60,931 nt of DNA from Candidatus Omnitrophota bacterium (GCA_026387455.1 JAPLLR010000030.1:1-60931); one strand, 5' to 3'. Positions 44,340-53,497 are shown, counted from the stretch's first letter. The notes: generated by a model not told the origin, from the sequence alone. Numbers and translations: made by a program.

Positions 44340-45730
44340 GAACCCATACTTGCGGACAACTTACTGCGGCGGACGTGGATAAAGAGGTGGTGCTGTGCGG
44401 CTGGGTAGCCAGGCGCCGAGACCATGGCAAACTGATCTTTATCGATATCCGCGACAGAGACGGATTTACTCAGGTAGTCTTTATCCCAAAAGATGCTCCG
44501 GAAGCTTACAAGCTGGCGCAGGAGCTGCGCTCTGAATTCGTGATCAAGCTAAAAGGCAAGGTCAATAAGCGGCCGGCCAACACCTCTAACTCCAAGATCA
44601 AAACCGGAGAGATAGAGATACTGGCGCAAGAGCTGACCGTGCTAAACCCCAGCAATACGCCGCCTTTCGAGATCATGGACGAGATCGAGATCGGCGAAGA
44701 TGTGCGGCTTAAGTACCGCTACTTGGATATGCGCAGGAATAAAGTATTCGTTAACTTTAAAATGCGTAGCCAGCTTTTCAAAATCATCCGTAATTACATG
44801 GACAAAGAAGGATTCTTCGAGTGCGAGACCCCGATACTGACTAAGTCCACTCCCGAAGGCGCGCGCGATTACCTGGTGCCCTCAAGGCTTAACCCCGGGC
44901 AGTTTTACGCGCTCCCGCAGTCGCCGCAGTTATTCAAACAGATTCTAATGGTTTCTGGGATCGAGCGCTATTACCAGATCGCCAAATGTTTCCGCGACGA
45001 GGACCTACGCGCTGACCGCCAGCCGGAATTTACACAGCTTGATATCGAGATGTCTTTTATTGAAGAAGAAGACATCTTCAAACTTACTGAGGGACTGATG
45101 CAGCTAGTGTTAAAAGAGCTTAAAGGAATAGAGATCAAAATCCCTTTCCCACGCATCACCTATAAAGAGGCAATGGAAAAATACGGCTGTGATAAACCGG
45201 ATATGCGTAAAGACGTAAACTCCGACTTCGCTTTTGTCTGGGTAGTAGATTTCCCGCTTTTTAAATATAACGAAGAGGAGAAACGCTGGGACAGCGAACA
45301 CCATCCTTTTACCTCGCCAAGCCCTGACTCGCTAGATATCCTGGAAAGCGACCCGGCAAAAGTCAAATCCCGATCCTATGACCTGGTGCTTAACGGCAAC
45401 GAAATAGGTTCAGGCTCTATCAGGATCCACAGCCAGAAACTACAAGAGCGCATCTTTAGAATCATCGGCATTGACGAAGCGCAGGCGCATAGCCGCTTCG
45501 GGTTTCTATTGGAAGCATTTCAGTTCGGCGCACCGCCGCACGGCGGAGTAGCCTTCGGCATGGATAGATTACTGGCAATACTGGCTGGTGAGGCCAGCAT
45601 CAGGGAAGTGATCACCTTTCCCAAAACGAGCGCGGGGACCTGCCCTTTAACCAACGCGCCTTCAGACGTAGATGAGAAGCAGTTAAAAGAATTGAATTTA
45701 ACCATTAGGAAGGAAAGGGGAAAAACATGA
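44333..45730 (+). CDS. aspS: Aspartyl-tRNA synthetase without the bacterial GAD insertion
   Basis: This 465-aa protein has the bacterial-type OB-fold (LCGWVARRRDHGKLIFIDIRDRDG), class II motif 2 (QIAKCFRDEDLRADRQPEFTQLDIEMS), a C-terminal GVAFGMDRLLAILAG and the typical FPKTSAGTCPLTNAPS. Normal bacterial AspRS is about 580-600 aa because a GAD domain interrupts the catalytic core after YGSDKPD. Here GCDKPDMRKDVNSDF runs straight into VWVVDFPLF, so the insertion is missing cleanly. The start is TTG with AAGGGAG (44322-44328) upstream. Specificity (Asp only, or Asp and Asn) cannot be decided here. Confidence 0.93.
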   Translation: MLRTHTCGQLTAADVDKEVVLCGWVARRRDHGKLIFIDIRDRDGFTQVVFIPKDAPEAYKLAQELRSEFVIKLKGKVNKRPANTSNSKIKTGEIEILAQELTVLNPSNTPPFEIMDEIEIGEDVRLKYRYLDMRRNKVFVNFKMRSQLFKIIRNYMDKEGFFECETPILTKSTPEGARDYLVPSRLNPGQFYALPQSPQLFKQILMVSGIERYYQIAKCFRDEDLRADRQPEFTQLDIEMSFIEEEDIFKLTEGLMQLVLKELKGIEIKIPFPRITYKEAMEKYGCDKPDMRKDVNSDFAFVWVVDFPLFKYNEEEKRWDSEHHPFTSPSPDSLDILESDPAKVKSRSYDLVLNGNEIGSGSIRIHSQKLQERIFRIIGIDEAQAHSRFGFLLEAFQFGAPPHGGVAFGMDRLLAILAGEASIREVITFPKTSAGTCPLTNAPSDVDEKQLKELNLTIRKERGKT

Positions 45731-46251
45731 AATACGCGGCATTATTATTGGGTCTGTGTTTTATTTTATCGGGTTGCGTGGTCAGAACCTACACCATGAC
45801 CAAGGATAGAGTCGACCAGAATCTATCGCAAGGTAACAAAGGATACCTCATGGGCCAAAGCCCTACAGAGGAGAAAGTTAGAAAATCCACCCGCGACACT
45901 CAGGTGCTTGAAATAGAGTTCGGGAAAAATGTAAAGGCTAAAAAAGGCCAAGCAGTTAGCCCCGCAGTCCAGGAACCGGCCCCTATCCAGGAAGAGCCTA
46001 CAATGGAAAACGTTGAGCCGGCATCAGTAGAACCTACGGCACCCGCATGCGAAAAATATAAAGTACAAAAAGGCGATACCTTGCAGAAAATTTCCGAGAA
46101 ATTCTATGGCACCAGCAAAAAATGGCACAAGATCTTCGAAGCTAACAAAGACGCGATGAAAACCCCAGACAAGATCTATCCAGGAAAAACCATCTGCGTG
46201 CCGACGGACGGAAAGATTGAGACAAAAGAACCCGCGGAGAACCTGAAATAG
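45727..46251 (+). CDS. LysM-domain lipoprotein
   Basis: This 174-aa protein has a lipoprotein signal with lipobox LSGC (Cys at about residue 17). A disordered Pro/Glu/Ala-rich stretch (about 75-105) leads to a single C-terminal LysM domain (KYKVQKGDTLQKISEKFYG, about 110-160). It would be lipid-anchored and bind peptidoglycan. It overlaps aspS by four bases behind AAGGAAAGGGG, and phoH starts on its last base. The operon position looks like packing rather than function. Confidence 0.85.
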   Translation: MKYAALLLGLCFILSGCVVRTYTMTKDRVDQNLSQGNKGYLMGQSPTEEKVRKSTRDTQVLEIEFGKNVKAKKGQAVSPAVQEPAPIQEEPTMENVEPASVEPTAPACEKYKVQKGDTLQKISEKFYGTSKKWHKIFEANKDAMKTPDKIYPGKTICVPTDGKIETKEPAENLK

Positions 46252-47213
46252 TGAATAAGATCATAAAAATAGAATCTAACAGCGAAGCAAGGATTCTATT
46301 CGGGGCGCATGACGCGAATGTCCGGACCATTGAAAAAGCTTACAAAGTAAAGATCACTGTCCGCGCGGAACACCTGAAGTTAAGCGGCACAACCAGCAAC
46401 ATCAAAAAAGCGGGTGAGCTGATCGAGTTTATCCTCAGCTCCATCCGCTCAGGACAGTCGGACCTGGGCTCTACAGACTTCGCTTACCTGGTGGCTAATT
46501 TCAAGAAGCCACAGGGCAGGCAGTCTCTGGATATGCCCGAGCAGCAGGTGACCCACACCTCAAGCGGTAAACAAATCGGCCCCAAGACCAAAGGCCAGCG
46601 CGAATATGTGGAGGCAATCAGAGAATTCGATATCGTCTTTGGTATCGGCCCGGCAGGCACAGGAAAAACGTACCTGGCCATGGCAAACGCGGTGGAGGCA
46701 CTTAAAAAACAGGAAGTGCGTAGGATCATCCTGACCCGGCCAGCGGTGGAAGCCGGAGAGTCGCTGGGATTCTTGCCCGGAGACTTGCACGCCAAGATCT
46801 CACCGTACCTTCGGCCCTTATACGATGCGCTCTACGATATGATGGAGGCAGAACGCATTGAGAAATATATCGAGACAGGCATTATTGAGGTAGCACCGCT
46901 TGCCTACATGCGCGGCAGGACCCTCAATGATGCTTTTATCGTGCTGGATGAGGCGCAGAATTGCACCGCAGAACAAATGAAAATGTTTCTCACCCGCCTG
47001 GGATTTGACTCTAAGGCAGTGATCACGGGGGACATGACCCAAAGCGACCTGCCTGACGGAAAACCCCTAGGGCTAATGCAGGCACAAGAGATCTTAAAAG
47101 AAATTGAAGGAATCAAATTTATTTATTTCACCGGTTCAGATGTAGTCAGGCACGCCCTAGTACAAAGGATCATCGAAGCCTATAGCAAGATCTCTCCCGC
47201 GCGGCAACCTTAA
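46251..47213 (+). CDS. phoH: PhoH-like ATPase
   Basis: This 320-aa protein has an N-terminal KH-like segment and a P-loop ATPase with Walker A GPAGTGKTYLA (about 133-143), ILTRPAVEAGESLGFLPGD, Walker B FIVLDEAQNC and VITGDMTQSDLP. PhoH proteins are linked to RNA metabolism. It starts with GTG on the last base of the LysM gene. phoH, a PgpH-like HD gene, ybeY and recO in this order is a conserved bacterial cluster. Confidence 0.95.
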   Translation: MNKIIKIESNSEARILFGAHDANVRTIEKAYKVKITVRAEHLKLSGTTSNIKKAGELIEFILSSIRSGQSDLGSTDFAYLVANFKKPQGRQSLDMPEQQVTHTSSGKQIGPKTKGQREYVEAIREFDIVFGIGPAGTGKTYLAMANAVEALKKQEVRRIILTRPAVEAGESLGFLPGDLHAKISPYLRPLYDALYDMMEAERIEKYIETGIIEVAPLAYMRGRTLNDAFIVLDEAQNCTAEQMKMFLTRLGFDSKAVITGDMTQSDLPDGKPLGLMQAQEILKEIEGIKFIYFTGSDVVRHALVQRIIEAYSKISPARQP

Positions 47214-47227
47214 AGACTTACAAGCTC

Positions 47228-48619
47228 ATGACTAAAAAAGAATCAAACTTAAAAACGTCATTCTACATCTGGAGCGCCACAGTCTTTATTGCCAGCTACC
47301 TGTGCGGCATCAACCTGATCGTCCCGACTTTTCTGATGTTGATAGCGGGATATTTCTATATCACCAACAAAAATCCCAGCCGCGCGTTATTCCTTAACAC
47401 TGCGCTCCTTTACCTAATAACCCTGGTAACCGGATATTACTGTATAAAAAACAAGTTGCCGATCTTCGTCATCCCCTTTACTTTGGCCCCAATGCTGGCA
47501 ACCCTGTTATTCCTTGACCTGGATATAGCCAGATTCATAGCTGTAGCGGGCGGCATATCAGTAGCCTTCATACCCAACGCGCCATTCATGGTGCTGCCAT
47601 TTTTTATCGTCAACGGAATACTTTCCAGCTATTTTGTGTATAAGGCCCGTAAACGCAGCACCATCATCAAAAGCGGCGCCGCGATCGGCCTAGCACAAGT
47701 GCTGACGCTTATCTTTATCGAACGATTCTGGATAGGAACGCCGGATAGATACCTTATTCTATTTTTAAACGGCTTGATCACAGCAATAGTCGTACTGGGA
47801 GTGCTTCCTATATTTGAGTACTTATTTAAAACTGTTACCAATATCAGCCTTCTTGAGCTGGCTGACTCCAATCATCCGTTACTGCAGCGAATGATACTAG
47901 AAGCGCCAGGCACTTACCACCACAGCCTAGTCGTTGGCAATCTATCAGATGCTGCCTGCAAGGAAATCGGCGCGAACAACCTGCTTGCAAGGGTGGGCGC
48001 ATATTACCACGATATCGGTAAAATTGAAAAAGCTGAATACTTCAGCGAAAACCAGATCATCGCCCAAAACAAACATGACACGCTTTCTCCAGACATGAGC
48101 AAACTGATCATCATGAACCATGTCAAAAACGGCGTAGAGCTGGCTAAAAAATATCGCATTACCCCGAGCCTTATCGGATTTATCCAGCAACACCACGGAA
48201 ACAGCCTCGTATACTATTTTTACCGCAGGGCAATAGAGAGCCTTGAGGAAGACAGCACCATAAAAGAAGAGGGATTCCGTTACCCCGGACCAAAACCAAG
48301 CACAAAAGAAACCGCGATAGTACTCTTGGCTGATTCAGTGGAAGCAGCAACCCGGGCCCTAAAAGACCCGACAGTAGCAAAAATAGAAGAAGTGGTGCAC
48401 AAAGTGATCAACAACAAATTCATCGATGGCCAGCTGGATGAGTGCGATTTAAAACTTAAGGACATAGAAAGAATTTCGGCGGTATTCATCCGCATACTCG
48501 GCGCAATTTACCACAGCCGCATCCCCTATGGTGATGACAAAAACACCGAACATAATCATAAAAAATCTGCAAAAGAAGATCTCCATTTCCCCGATAAGGA
48601 TAAAAAAAGCAATTCTTAA
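47228..48619 (+). CDS. PgpH-like 7TM-HD phosphodiesterase, short form
   Basis: This 463-aa protein has about seven hydrophobic helices in its first 205 residues and then a cytoplasmic HD domain: EAPGTYHHSLVVGNLSDAAC, YYHDIGK (about residue 260), QHHG and the late LADSVEAATR. This is the core of PgpH/7TMR-HD proteins, which hydrolyse cyclic di-AMP. The large N-terminal extracellular 7TMR-HDED domain of classical PgpH (whole protein about 700 aa) is missing. With cdaA at 5976 it would complete c-di-AMP turnover. It lies between phoH and ybeY, the usual place for this family. Confidence 0.88.
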   Translation: MTKKESNLKTSFYIWSATVFIASYLCGINLIVPTFLMLIAGYFYITNKNPSRALFLNTALLYLITLVTGYYCIKNKLPIFVIPFTLAPMLATLLFLDLDIARFIAVAGGISVAFIPNAPFMVLPFFIVNGILSSYFVYKARKRSTIIKSGAAIGLAQVLTLIFIERFWIGTPDRYLILFLNGLITAIVVLGVLPIFEYLFKTVTNISLLELADSNHPLLQRMILEAPGTYHHSLVVGNLSDAACKEIGANNLLARVGAYYHDIGKIEKAEYFSENQIIAQNKHDTLSPDMSKLIIMNHVKNGVELAKKYRITPSLIGFIQQHHGNSLVYYFYRRAIESLEEDSTIKEEGFRYPGPKPSTKETAIVLLADSVEAATRALKDPTVAKIEEVVHKVINNKFIDGQLDECDLKLKDIERISAVFIRILGAIYHSRIPYGDDKNTEHNHKKSAKEDLHFPDKDKKSNS

Positions 48620-48959
48620 CGCCATTCTTAAAGAAGGCGTAAAGAAAAGCGGAGAGATCACTGTCTGCTTTGTCACCGATGCTCAGATCAAGAAATTAAA
48701 CGTTAAATTCCTTAAACACAACCGGCCCACAGATGTGATCAGTTTTGATATTTCCAATGACCCAAATAAATTTATAGCAGATATCGCGGTATCTACGGAT
48801 ACCGCGATCCGAAACTCTAAAGCTTATCACACTACACCGAGACAAGAACTCCTGCTTTACGCTATCCACGGAATACTGCATTTAATAGGTTACAACGACT
48901 CAACCGCACCACAACGCGCAATCATGCGCAGGAAAGAATCACTCTATGGCCATCCATAA
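48534..48959 (+). CDS. ybeY: Endoribonuclease YbeY
   Basis: This single-domain metal-dependent RNase acts in 16S rRNA maturation and ribosome quality control. VCFVTDAQIKKLNVKFLKHNRPTDVISF and the metal motif HGILHLIGYND identify it. The usual HGxLHLxGYDH has its third His replaced by Asp in this copy, which could still bind metal. ATG 48534 is chosen (48528 is also in frame). The gene overlaps the HD gene by about 86 bases, an unusually long overlap, and recO by 14 bases. Confidence 0.9.
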   Translation: MTKTPNIIIKNLQKKISISPIRIKKAILNAILKEGVKKSGEITVCFVTDAQIKKLNVKFLKHNRPTDVISFDISNDPNKFIADIAVSTDTAIRNSKAYHTTPRQELLLYAIHGILHLIGYNDSTAPQRAIMRRKESLYGHP

Positions 48960-49701
48960 AACAGAAGCAATAGTCATACAAAAAAGGCCTTTTCGCGAGA
49001 CCTCACTGATCGTGGATTTCTATACGCGGGGCTTCGGAAAAATGAGCGGCCTGCTTAAGGGCATCCGCACTGATTTAAAGAAATTCGCCAGTACAGTCGA
49101 GCCATTTTCCTTCAATGAAATAATCTTTTATGAAAAAAGAACGTCTTCTTTGCACTTAGTCTCTCAAGCGGACTCCCTGAATAACTTTGACCCCATAAGG
49201 CAAAGCATCTCTAAGATCTCGGCAGCCAGCCTTATGATGGATCTCCTGAGCGCGGTGATGCCCGCGGAAGATAAAAACGAGGAGGTCTTTGATTTTACGC
49301 TCATGTGTTTAAAAGAGTTGGCTGTTACCAATAGCCCTGAGAAAATCATGACCATCTATAAGATCAAGATGCTAGCACTCTCCGGATTTAAGCCGCACTT
49401 TGACTCCTGCATCTCCTGCGGCGACCGGATCATGGGCCAATCAAAATTCAGCCTAACACTTGGCGGACTTTTGTGCCCAAATTGTTTCGCTAAAGATTTC
49501 TCGGGACGTTCCATTTTCCGGGGGACTGTCGCCTCAATACTACATATCGAACGCAATGATTTCCGCAATAACCTCAGCTTAGGTATGAACCCGGATATCA
49601 AAAAAGAACTGGAGATCATTCTTAACGCTTTTATCAACTTTCATCTGGAAAGAGAATTAAAATCCCAGAGAGTTATAAACAAGCTAGCAGTACCAGTATA
49701 G
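48946..49701 (+). CDS. recO: DNA repair protein RecO
   Basis: This 251-aa protein loads RecA onto SSB-coated DNA in the RecF pathway. The N-terminal OB-fold begins with HKTEAIVIQKRPFRETSLIVDFYT and continues KMSGLLKGI. The zinc site CISCG and CPNC (about 155-182) is complete. The length is typical. It overlaps the ybeY 3' end by 14 bases. Confidence 0.94.
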   Translation: MAIHKTEAIVIQKRPFRETSLIVDFYTRGFGKMSGLLKGIRTDLKKFASTVEPFSFNEIIFYEKRTSSLHLVSQADSLNNFDPIRQSISKISAASLMMDLLSAVMPAEDKNEEVFDFTLMCLKELAVTNSPEKIMTIYKIKMLALSGFKPHFDSCISCGDRIMGQSKFSLTLGGLLCPNCFAKDFSGRSIFRGTVASILHIERNDFRNNLSLGMNPDIKKELEIILNAFINFHLERELKSQRVINKLAVPV

Positions 49702-49714
49702 GGGAGGGTCCACT

Positions 49715-50647
49715 ATGAAAATTGCTATTGTCGGCGCAGGCGCCATTGGGTCGCTTCTTGCGGCTTTATTATCCAAATCTAAAGAAGAAATCTGGGCGCT
49801 GGATAAAGATAAGGAACGCACTGGCAAAATTAGCCGCCAAGGCATCGCGGTAGAAGGGCTCTCTAACTTTAAGGCGGATATCAAAGCCACATCCGACCCG
49901 CAGGAGATCGGCCATGTGGATCTAGCAATCATCTGCGTCAAATCCTACCACACCAAAGAAGCGATAGCTTTCTCAAAGCCGCTCATCGGCGCCAAAACCA
50001 TAGTCTTAACTTTACAAAACGGCTTCGGCAATGTAGAAGTGATCAGCGAAATCGTTGGCAGCGATAAAGTATTGGGAGGGGTGACCAATGCCGGAGCTAC
50101 CCTGATCGACCACGGCAAGGTCCGCTACGCCGGAAAAGGGGAAACAGTAATCGGCATGCTCGATAGCCGGATCACTATCGAAATGCGCTATATTAGAGAA
50201 CTATTTAATAAAGTAGGCCTGGAAACAAAGATCTCCCGGGACATAAAAGGGCTGATCTGGTCAAAACTGATCATAAATGTAGGTATAAACGCGCTCACCG
50301 CCATCACCCGCCTGAACAACGGCAGTCTTGTGGAATTTGACGGAACACGTAAGATCATGCGCGATGCGGTGACTGAAGCGGTGAAAGTCGCCAAAAGAAA
50401 ACGAATCAAGCTGATATACGATGACCCGCTAGCAAAAGTAGAAGCTGTCTGCGAAGCGACTTCCGGAAATGTCTCATCCATGCTTCAGGACGTGCTGAGA
50501 AAAAAGCGCACCGAGATCGACTTCATCAACGGGGTGATTGTGCGCCAGGGCCAGGAAATGGGAATCGCTACGCCCATCAACTCCATACTTGTAGACTTAG
50601 TCAAGACGATTGAGACAAGCTATAAATCATCTGTAAGCACTGAGTAG
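49715..50647 (+). CDS. panE: 2-dehydropantoate 2-reductase
   Basis: This 310-aa NADPH enzyme reduces ketopantoate to pantoate in pantothenate synthesis. The N-terminal nucleotide fold is KIAIVGAGAIGSLLAALL. The catalytic Lys segment is SKLIINVGINALTAITR, and the C-terminal domain has SSMLQDVLRKKRTEIDFINGVIV. A GGGAGGG ribosome-binding site precedes it. The partner panB is 5.4 kb downstream. The stop codon is the edge of the inverted-repeat element that follows. Confidence 0.94.
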   Translation: MKIAIVGAGAIGSLLAALLSKSKEEIWALDKDKERTGKISRQGIAVEGLSNFKADIKATSDPQEIGHVDLAIICVKSYHTKEAIAFSKPLIGAKTIVLTLQNGFGNVEVISEIVGSDKVLGGVTNAGATLIDHGKVRYAGKGETVIGMLDSRITIEMRYIRELFNKVGLETKISRDIKGLIWSKLIINVGINALTAITRLNNGSLVEFDGTRKIMRDAVTEAVKVAKRKRIKLIYDDPLAKVEAVCEATSGNVSSMLQDVLRKKRTEIDFINGVIVRQGQEMGIATPINSILVDLVKTIETSYKSSVSTE

Positions 50648-50809
50648 CGGCCGCCTTGTACTGTTTCTCGCGGGGGCGCTCGTTTTGCCCCTGCGAGGCA
50701 AAACTTCGCTCGGCCTGCGGACCTCGCTCTCACCTGCAAGTGATAGCGGGTGATCCATGCCCGCTCGGTTCCTCGGACGCCCCGCTCGAAATCAGTCCAA
50801 GTCAGCCGC
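50647..50809. repeat. GC-rich element with imperfect ~30-bp terminal inverted repeats
   Basis: The left end (50647-50675, GCGGCCGCCTTGTACTG then TTTCTCGCGGGG) and the right end (50780-50809), read inverted, are about four-fifths identical. Shorter palindromes are nested inside: TTTTGCC/GGCAAAA and CACC...GGGTG. A third degenerate copy of the end sequence, AGCGGGTGGCTTGGCTTGA, follows at 50842-50860. No credible ORF exists. It could be a non-autonomous mobile element or a large foldback RNA. Confidence 0.6.
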
Positions 50810-50882
50810 TAACAACAAGCTTGCTGATAAATGGTAGGTTTAGCGGGTGGCTTGGCTTGATCCGAGCACGGCAAAAAGCCGC

Positions 50883-52592
50883 ATGAAAAGCGTAGAGATA
50901 GCGCGGATATTTCGCGACATTGCTAAAATATTAGAGATCAAAGGCGAGAATGTGTTCCGCGTGCGCGCTTATGAGCGCGCGGCGCAAAGCGTAGAAGACC
51001 TGCCGAACCTACTGGAAAAGTATATTAAGGAAGACCGCCTGCAGGAAATCCCCGGAATCGGTAAGGAGCTGGCTGAGCGGATAAAAGAATACTCTGCAAC
51101 CGGCAAGATCAAGTTATTCGAAGACCTGAAGAAAACTATCCCACCCGGACTACTTGAACTATTAAGGATTCCTTCCGTAGGCCCTAAGACCGCAAAACTG
51201 CTATTTGACCGGTTAAAGATCAAAAGCATCGCCAGCCTTGAAAAAGCTATACAAGCTAAAAAGCTTATTGGACTTGCCGGTATAAAAGAAAGAACAATTG
51301 AGAATATCCAAAAAGGTATCGCTATCGTCAAACGCGGCCAAGAACGCATGACTCTTGCCCAAGCTACTGCTACTGCCCAGGAATTCATCGAGCCTTTAGA
51401 GAAGCTTCCTGAAGTAAAAAGAATTTCAACCGGCGGCAGCCTCAGGCGCAGAAAAGAAACTGTGCGCGATGTTGACATTCTCATCGCCTCTGACAAACCC
51501 AGAGACATAATGCATTCCTTTGTCAATCTTCCGATGGTGCGCGACGTCACTGCGGAAGGAAAGACTAAGGCTTCTGTACGCACCAAAAACGATTCTCAGA
51601 TAGATTGCCGTGTAGTTGAAGACAGATCATTCGGAGCTGCTCTAATGTACTTCACCGGCTCTAAAGAATTCAATATCAAAATTCGCCAGCTGGCCATAAA
51701 AAAAGCCCTTAAAATCAATGAATACGGGGTGTTCCGTAAAGACAAATTTATTTGCGGCAGAACTGAAAAAGAAGTATTCAAAATCCTTGGCCTGTCCTTT
51801 ATACCTCCAGAACTACGCGAAAATAGCGGTGAGATAGAGCTATCACTCAAAAACAAGCTACCAAAACTAGTCACGCTCAACGACATCAAGGGCGACCTAC
51901 ACTCACATTCTACCTGGTCCGACGGAAACAACACCATTGAAGAAATGGCTCAAGCCGCGATAAAGCTCGGCTACTCCTATATCGCTATCACCGACCACTC
52001 CCAAAGCCTTAAAATCGCCAATGGCCTTACCCCCGCGGAATTAAAAAAGAAAAAGGCAGAAATAGAACGGATAAACAAAAAACTGAAGAACTTCCGCATT
52101 CTCTACGGCACAGAAGTAGATATCGACTCTCGGGGCAAAACCGATTATCCTGACAAAATCTTGGCAGAGTTCGATATTGTGATCGGTGCTATCCACACCG
52201 GGTTTAAACAATCCAGAGCCCAGATCACCAAACGACTCGTAAGCGCTTGCAAAAATAAATTCGTAAATATCATCGCTCATCCCACCGGAAGACTCTGGGG
52301 GGTACGCGAGGCTTTTGATCTAGATATAGATGAAATATTTAAGGCAGCTTCCGGAACAAAAACGTGCCTCGAGATCAACTCTTATCCACAAAGGCTCGAC
52401 CTAAACGATATAAACTGCCGCAGGGCAAAAGAATTGGGAGTGAGGATCTCTATCGGAACCGACTCACACACTGCCCAACAGCTTCAATCCATGCAGCTTG
52501 GTGTATCCGTAGCCCGCAGAGGTTGGCTTACCTCAAAAAACATCATCAATGCCTTGCCGCTTGAAAAATTGTTTAAATCGATCAGAAAATGA
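50883..52592 (+). CDS. polX: Family X DNA polymerase / PHP protein PolX
   Basis: This 569-aa DNA repair protein joins a family X polymerase (N-terminal 8-kDa and HhH region VFRVRAYERAAQS, IPGIGKELAERI, VGPKTAKLL; nucleotidyltransferase GGSLRRRKETVRDVDILI) to a C-terminal PHP domain (GDLHSHSTWSDG, AITDHSQSL, HPTGRLWG, IGTDSHTAQQL) that would have 3'-5' exonuclease or phosphatase activity. The frame is open from GTG 50847, but the family N-terminus KSVEIARIFRDIAKILEIKG supports ATG 50883. No Shine-Dalgarno is seen. It overlaps apbE by four bases. Confidence 0.95.
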   Translation: MKSVEIARIFRDIAKILEIKGENVFRVRAYERAAQSVEDLPNLLEKYIKEDRLQEIPGIGKELAERIKEYSATGKIKLFEDLKKTIPPGLLELLRIPSVGPKTAKLLFDRLKIKSIASLEKAIQAKKLIGLAGIKERTIENIQKGIAIVKRGQERMTLAQATATAQEFIEPLEKLPEVKRISTGGSLRRRKETVRDVDILIASDKPRDIMHSFVNLPMVRDVTAEGKTKASVRTKNDSQIDCRVVEDRSFGAALMYFTGSKEFNIKIRQLAIKKALKINEYGVFRKDKFICGRTEKEVFKILGLSFIPPELRENSGEIELSLKNKLPKLVTLNDIKGDLHSHSTWSDGNNTIEEMAQAAIKLGYSYIAITDHSQSLKIANGLTPAELKKKKAEIERINKKLKNFRILYGTEVDIDSRGKTDYPDKILAEFDIVIGAIHTGFKQSRAQITKRLVSACKNKFVNIIAHPTGRLWGVREAFDLDIDEIFKAASGTKTCLEINSYPQRLDLNDINCRRAKELGVRISIGTDSHTAQQLQSMQLGVSVARRGWLTSKNIINALPLEKLFKSIRK

Positions 52593-53497
52593 AGAAGATA
52601 GCAGCGTTACTTATTAGTCTTATCTTAGCCGGATGTCAGAATAAACCTATTTACAAAGACACCCGCTTAGCCCTTGGCACCTACATTAAAATCACCTCAA
52701 ACGACAAAAGAGCGGCAAAAATAGTTTTTGATGAAATCGATCGCATCGAAAACCTGCTCAGCAAATACAAGCCCGATAGCGAAATATCAAAGCTAAACAG
52801 GCTGGGGAGGTTGAAAGTAAGCTTGGAAACTTTTTACATCATAAAGAAAGCTAAAGAATTCTGCCAGCTAAGTAACGGAGCATTTGACATCACCATTGCC
52901 CCCCTAATGGACCTCTGGGGATTCACAGACAAAAAATTCAGGATCCCTGAAACAAAAGAAATCAAAAACACACTGAAACTCATAGGTTCGGAAAAATTAG
53001 TTTTGAATGAATTTGAATCTGTGATAGAATTAAGTTTCCCTGGTATGAAAATCGACCTGGGAGGAATAGCCAAAGGCTTTGCCCTGGATTGCGCGGTAAA
53101 GAAACTTAAGGGAAACTTTATAACCAGCTGCCTGATATCCGCAGGGCAAGTTTACGCATTAGGCAACAATTCGGGGAAACCCTGGAAAATAGCGATTAAG
53201 GATCCGCGCGCGCAGATTACTGCAGGCAAAATAGAATTAATTGATCAGTCTGTGGCAACCTCCGGAGATTACGAACAGTATTTTACCGTAAATGGAAAGC
53301 GATTTTCCCATATCATGGACCCACGCACCGGATACCCGGCTGAATCAAAAGTAATTTCCGCAACCGTAGTTGCCAGTGACGGACTAACCGCAGATGCCCT
53401 GTCCACCGCGATCTTTGTATTAGGTAAGCTAAAGGGAGAAGAGCTTGTGAAGAAGTTCCCCGGCACCAAGATCAAAACCATATGCCAAACCAATTAA
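52589..53497 (+). CDS. apbE: FAD:protein FMN transferase ApbE (lipoprotein)
   Basis: This 302-aa lipoprotein (lipobox LAGC, Cys at about residue 16) would attach FMN to Thr or Ser residues of exported redox proteins such as Nqr/Rnf subunits. Family features are RLALGTYIKIT, KYKPDSEISKLNR, LGGIAKGFALDCAV, TSGDYEQYF, HIMDPRTGYPA and SDGLTADALSTAIFVLG. Its substrate is not in this window. The 3' end overlaps the next gene by 16 bases. Confidence 0.93.
   Translation: MKKIAALLISLILAGCQNKPIYKDTRLALGTYIKITSNDKRAAKIVFDEIDRIENLLSKYKPDSEISKLNRLGRLKVSLETFYIIKKAKEFCQLSNGAFDITIAPLMDLWGFTDKKFRIPETKEIKNTLKLIGSEKLVLNEFESVIELSFPGMKIDLGGIAKGFALDCAVKKLKGNFITSCLISAGQVYALGNNSGKPWKIAIKDPRAQITAGKIELIDQSVATSGDYEQYFTVNGKRFSHIMDPRTGYPAESKVISATVVASDGLTADALSTAIFVLGKLKGEELVKKFPGTKIKTICQTN

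Noticed and set aside
45727-46251. Reading the LysM lipoprotein as part of aspS by frameshift
   Set aside because: It has its own signal peptide, lipobox and ribosome-binding site, and aspS ends with the normal C-terminal sequence of the family.
50656-50886. 76-aa ORF on the + strand in the panE-polX gap
   Set aside because: It lies across the inverted-repeat element, has Cys/Arg/Ser-rich composition typical of GC-rich palindromes read as protein, and has no ribosome-binding site.
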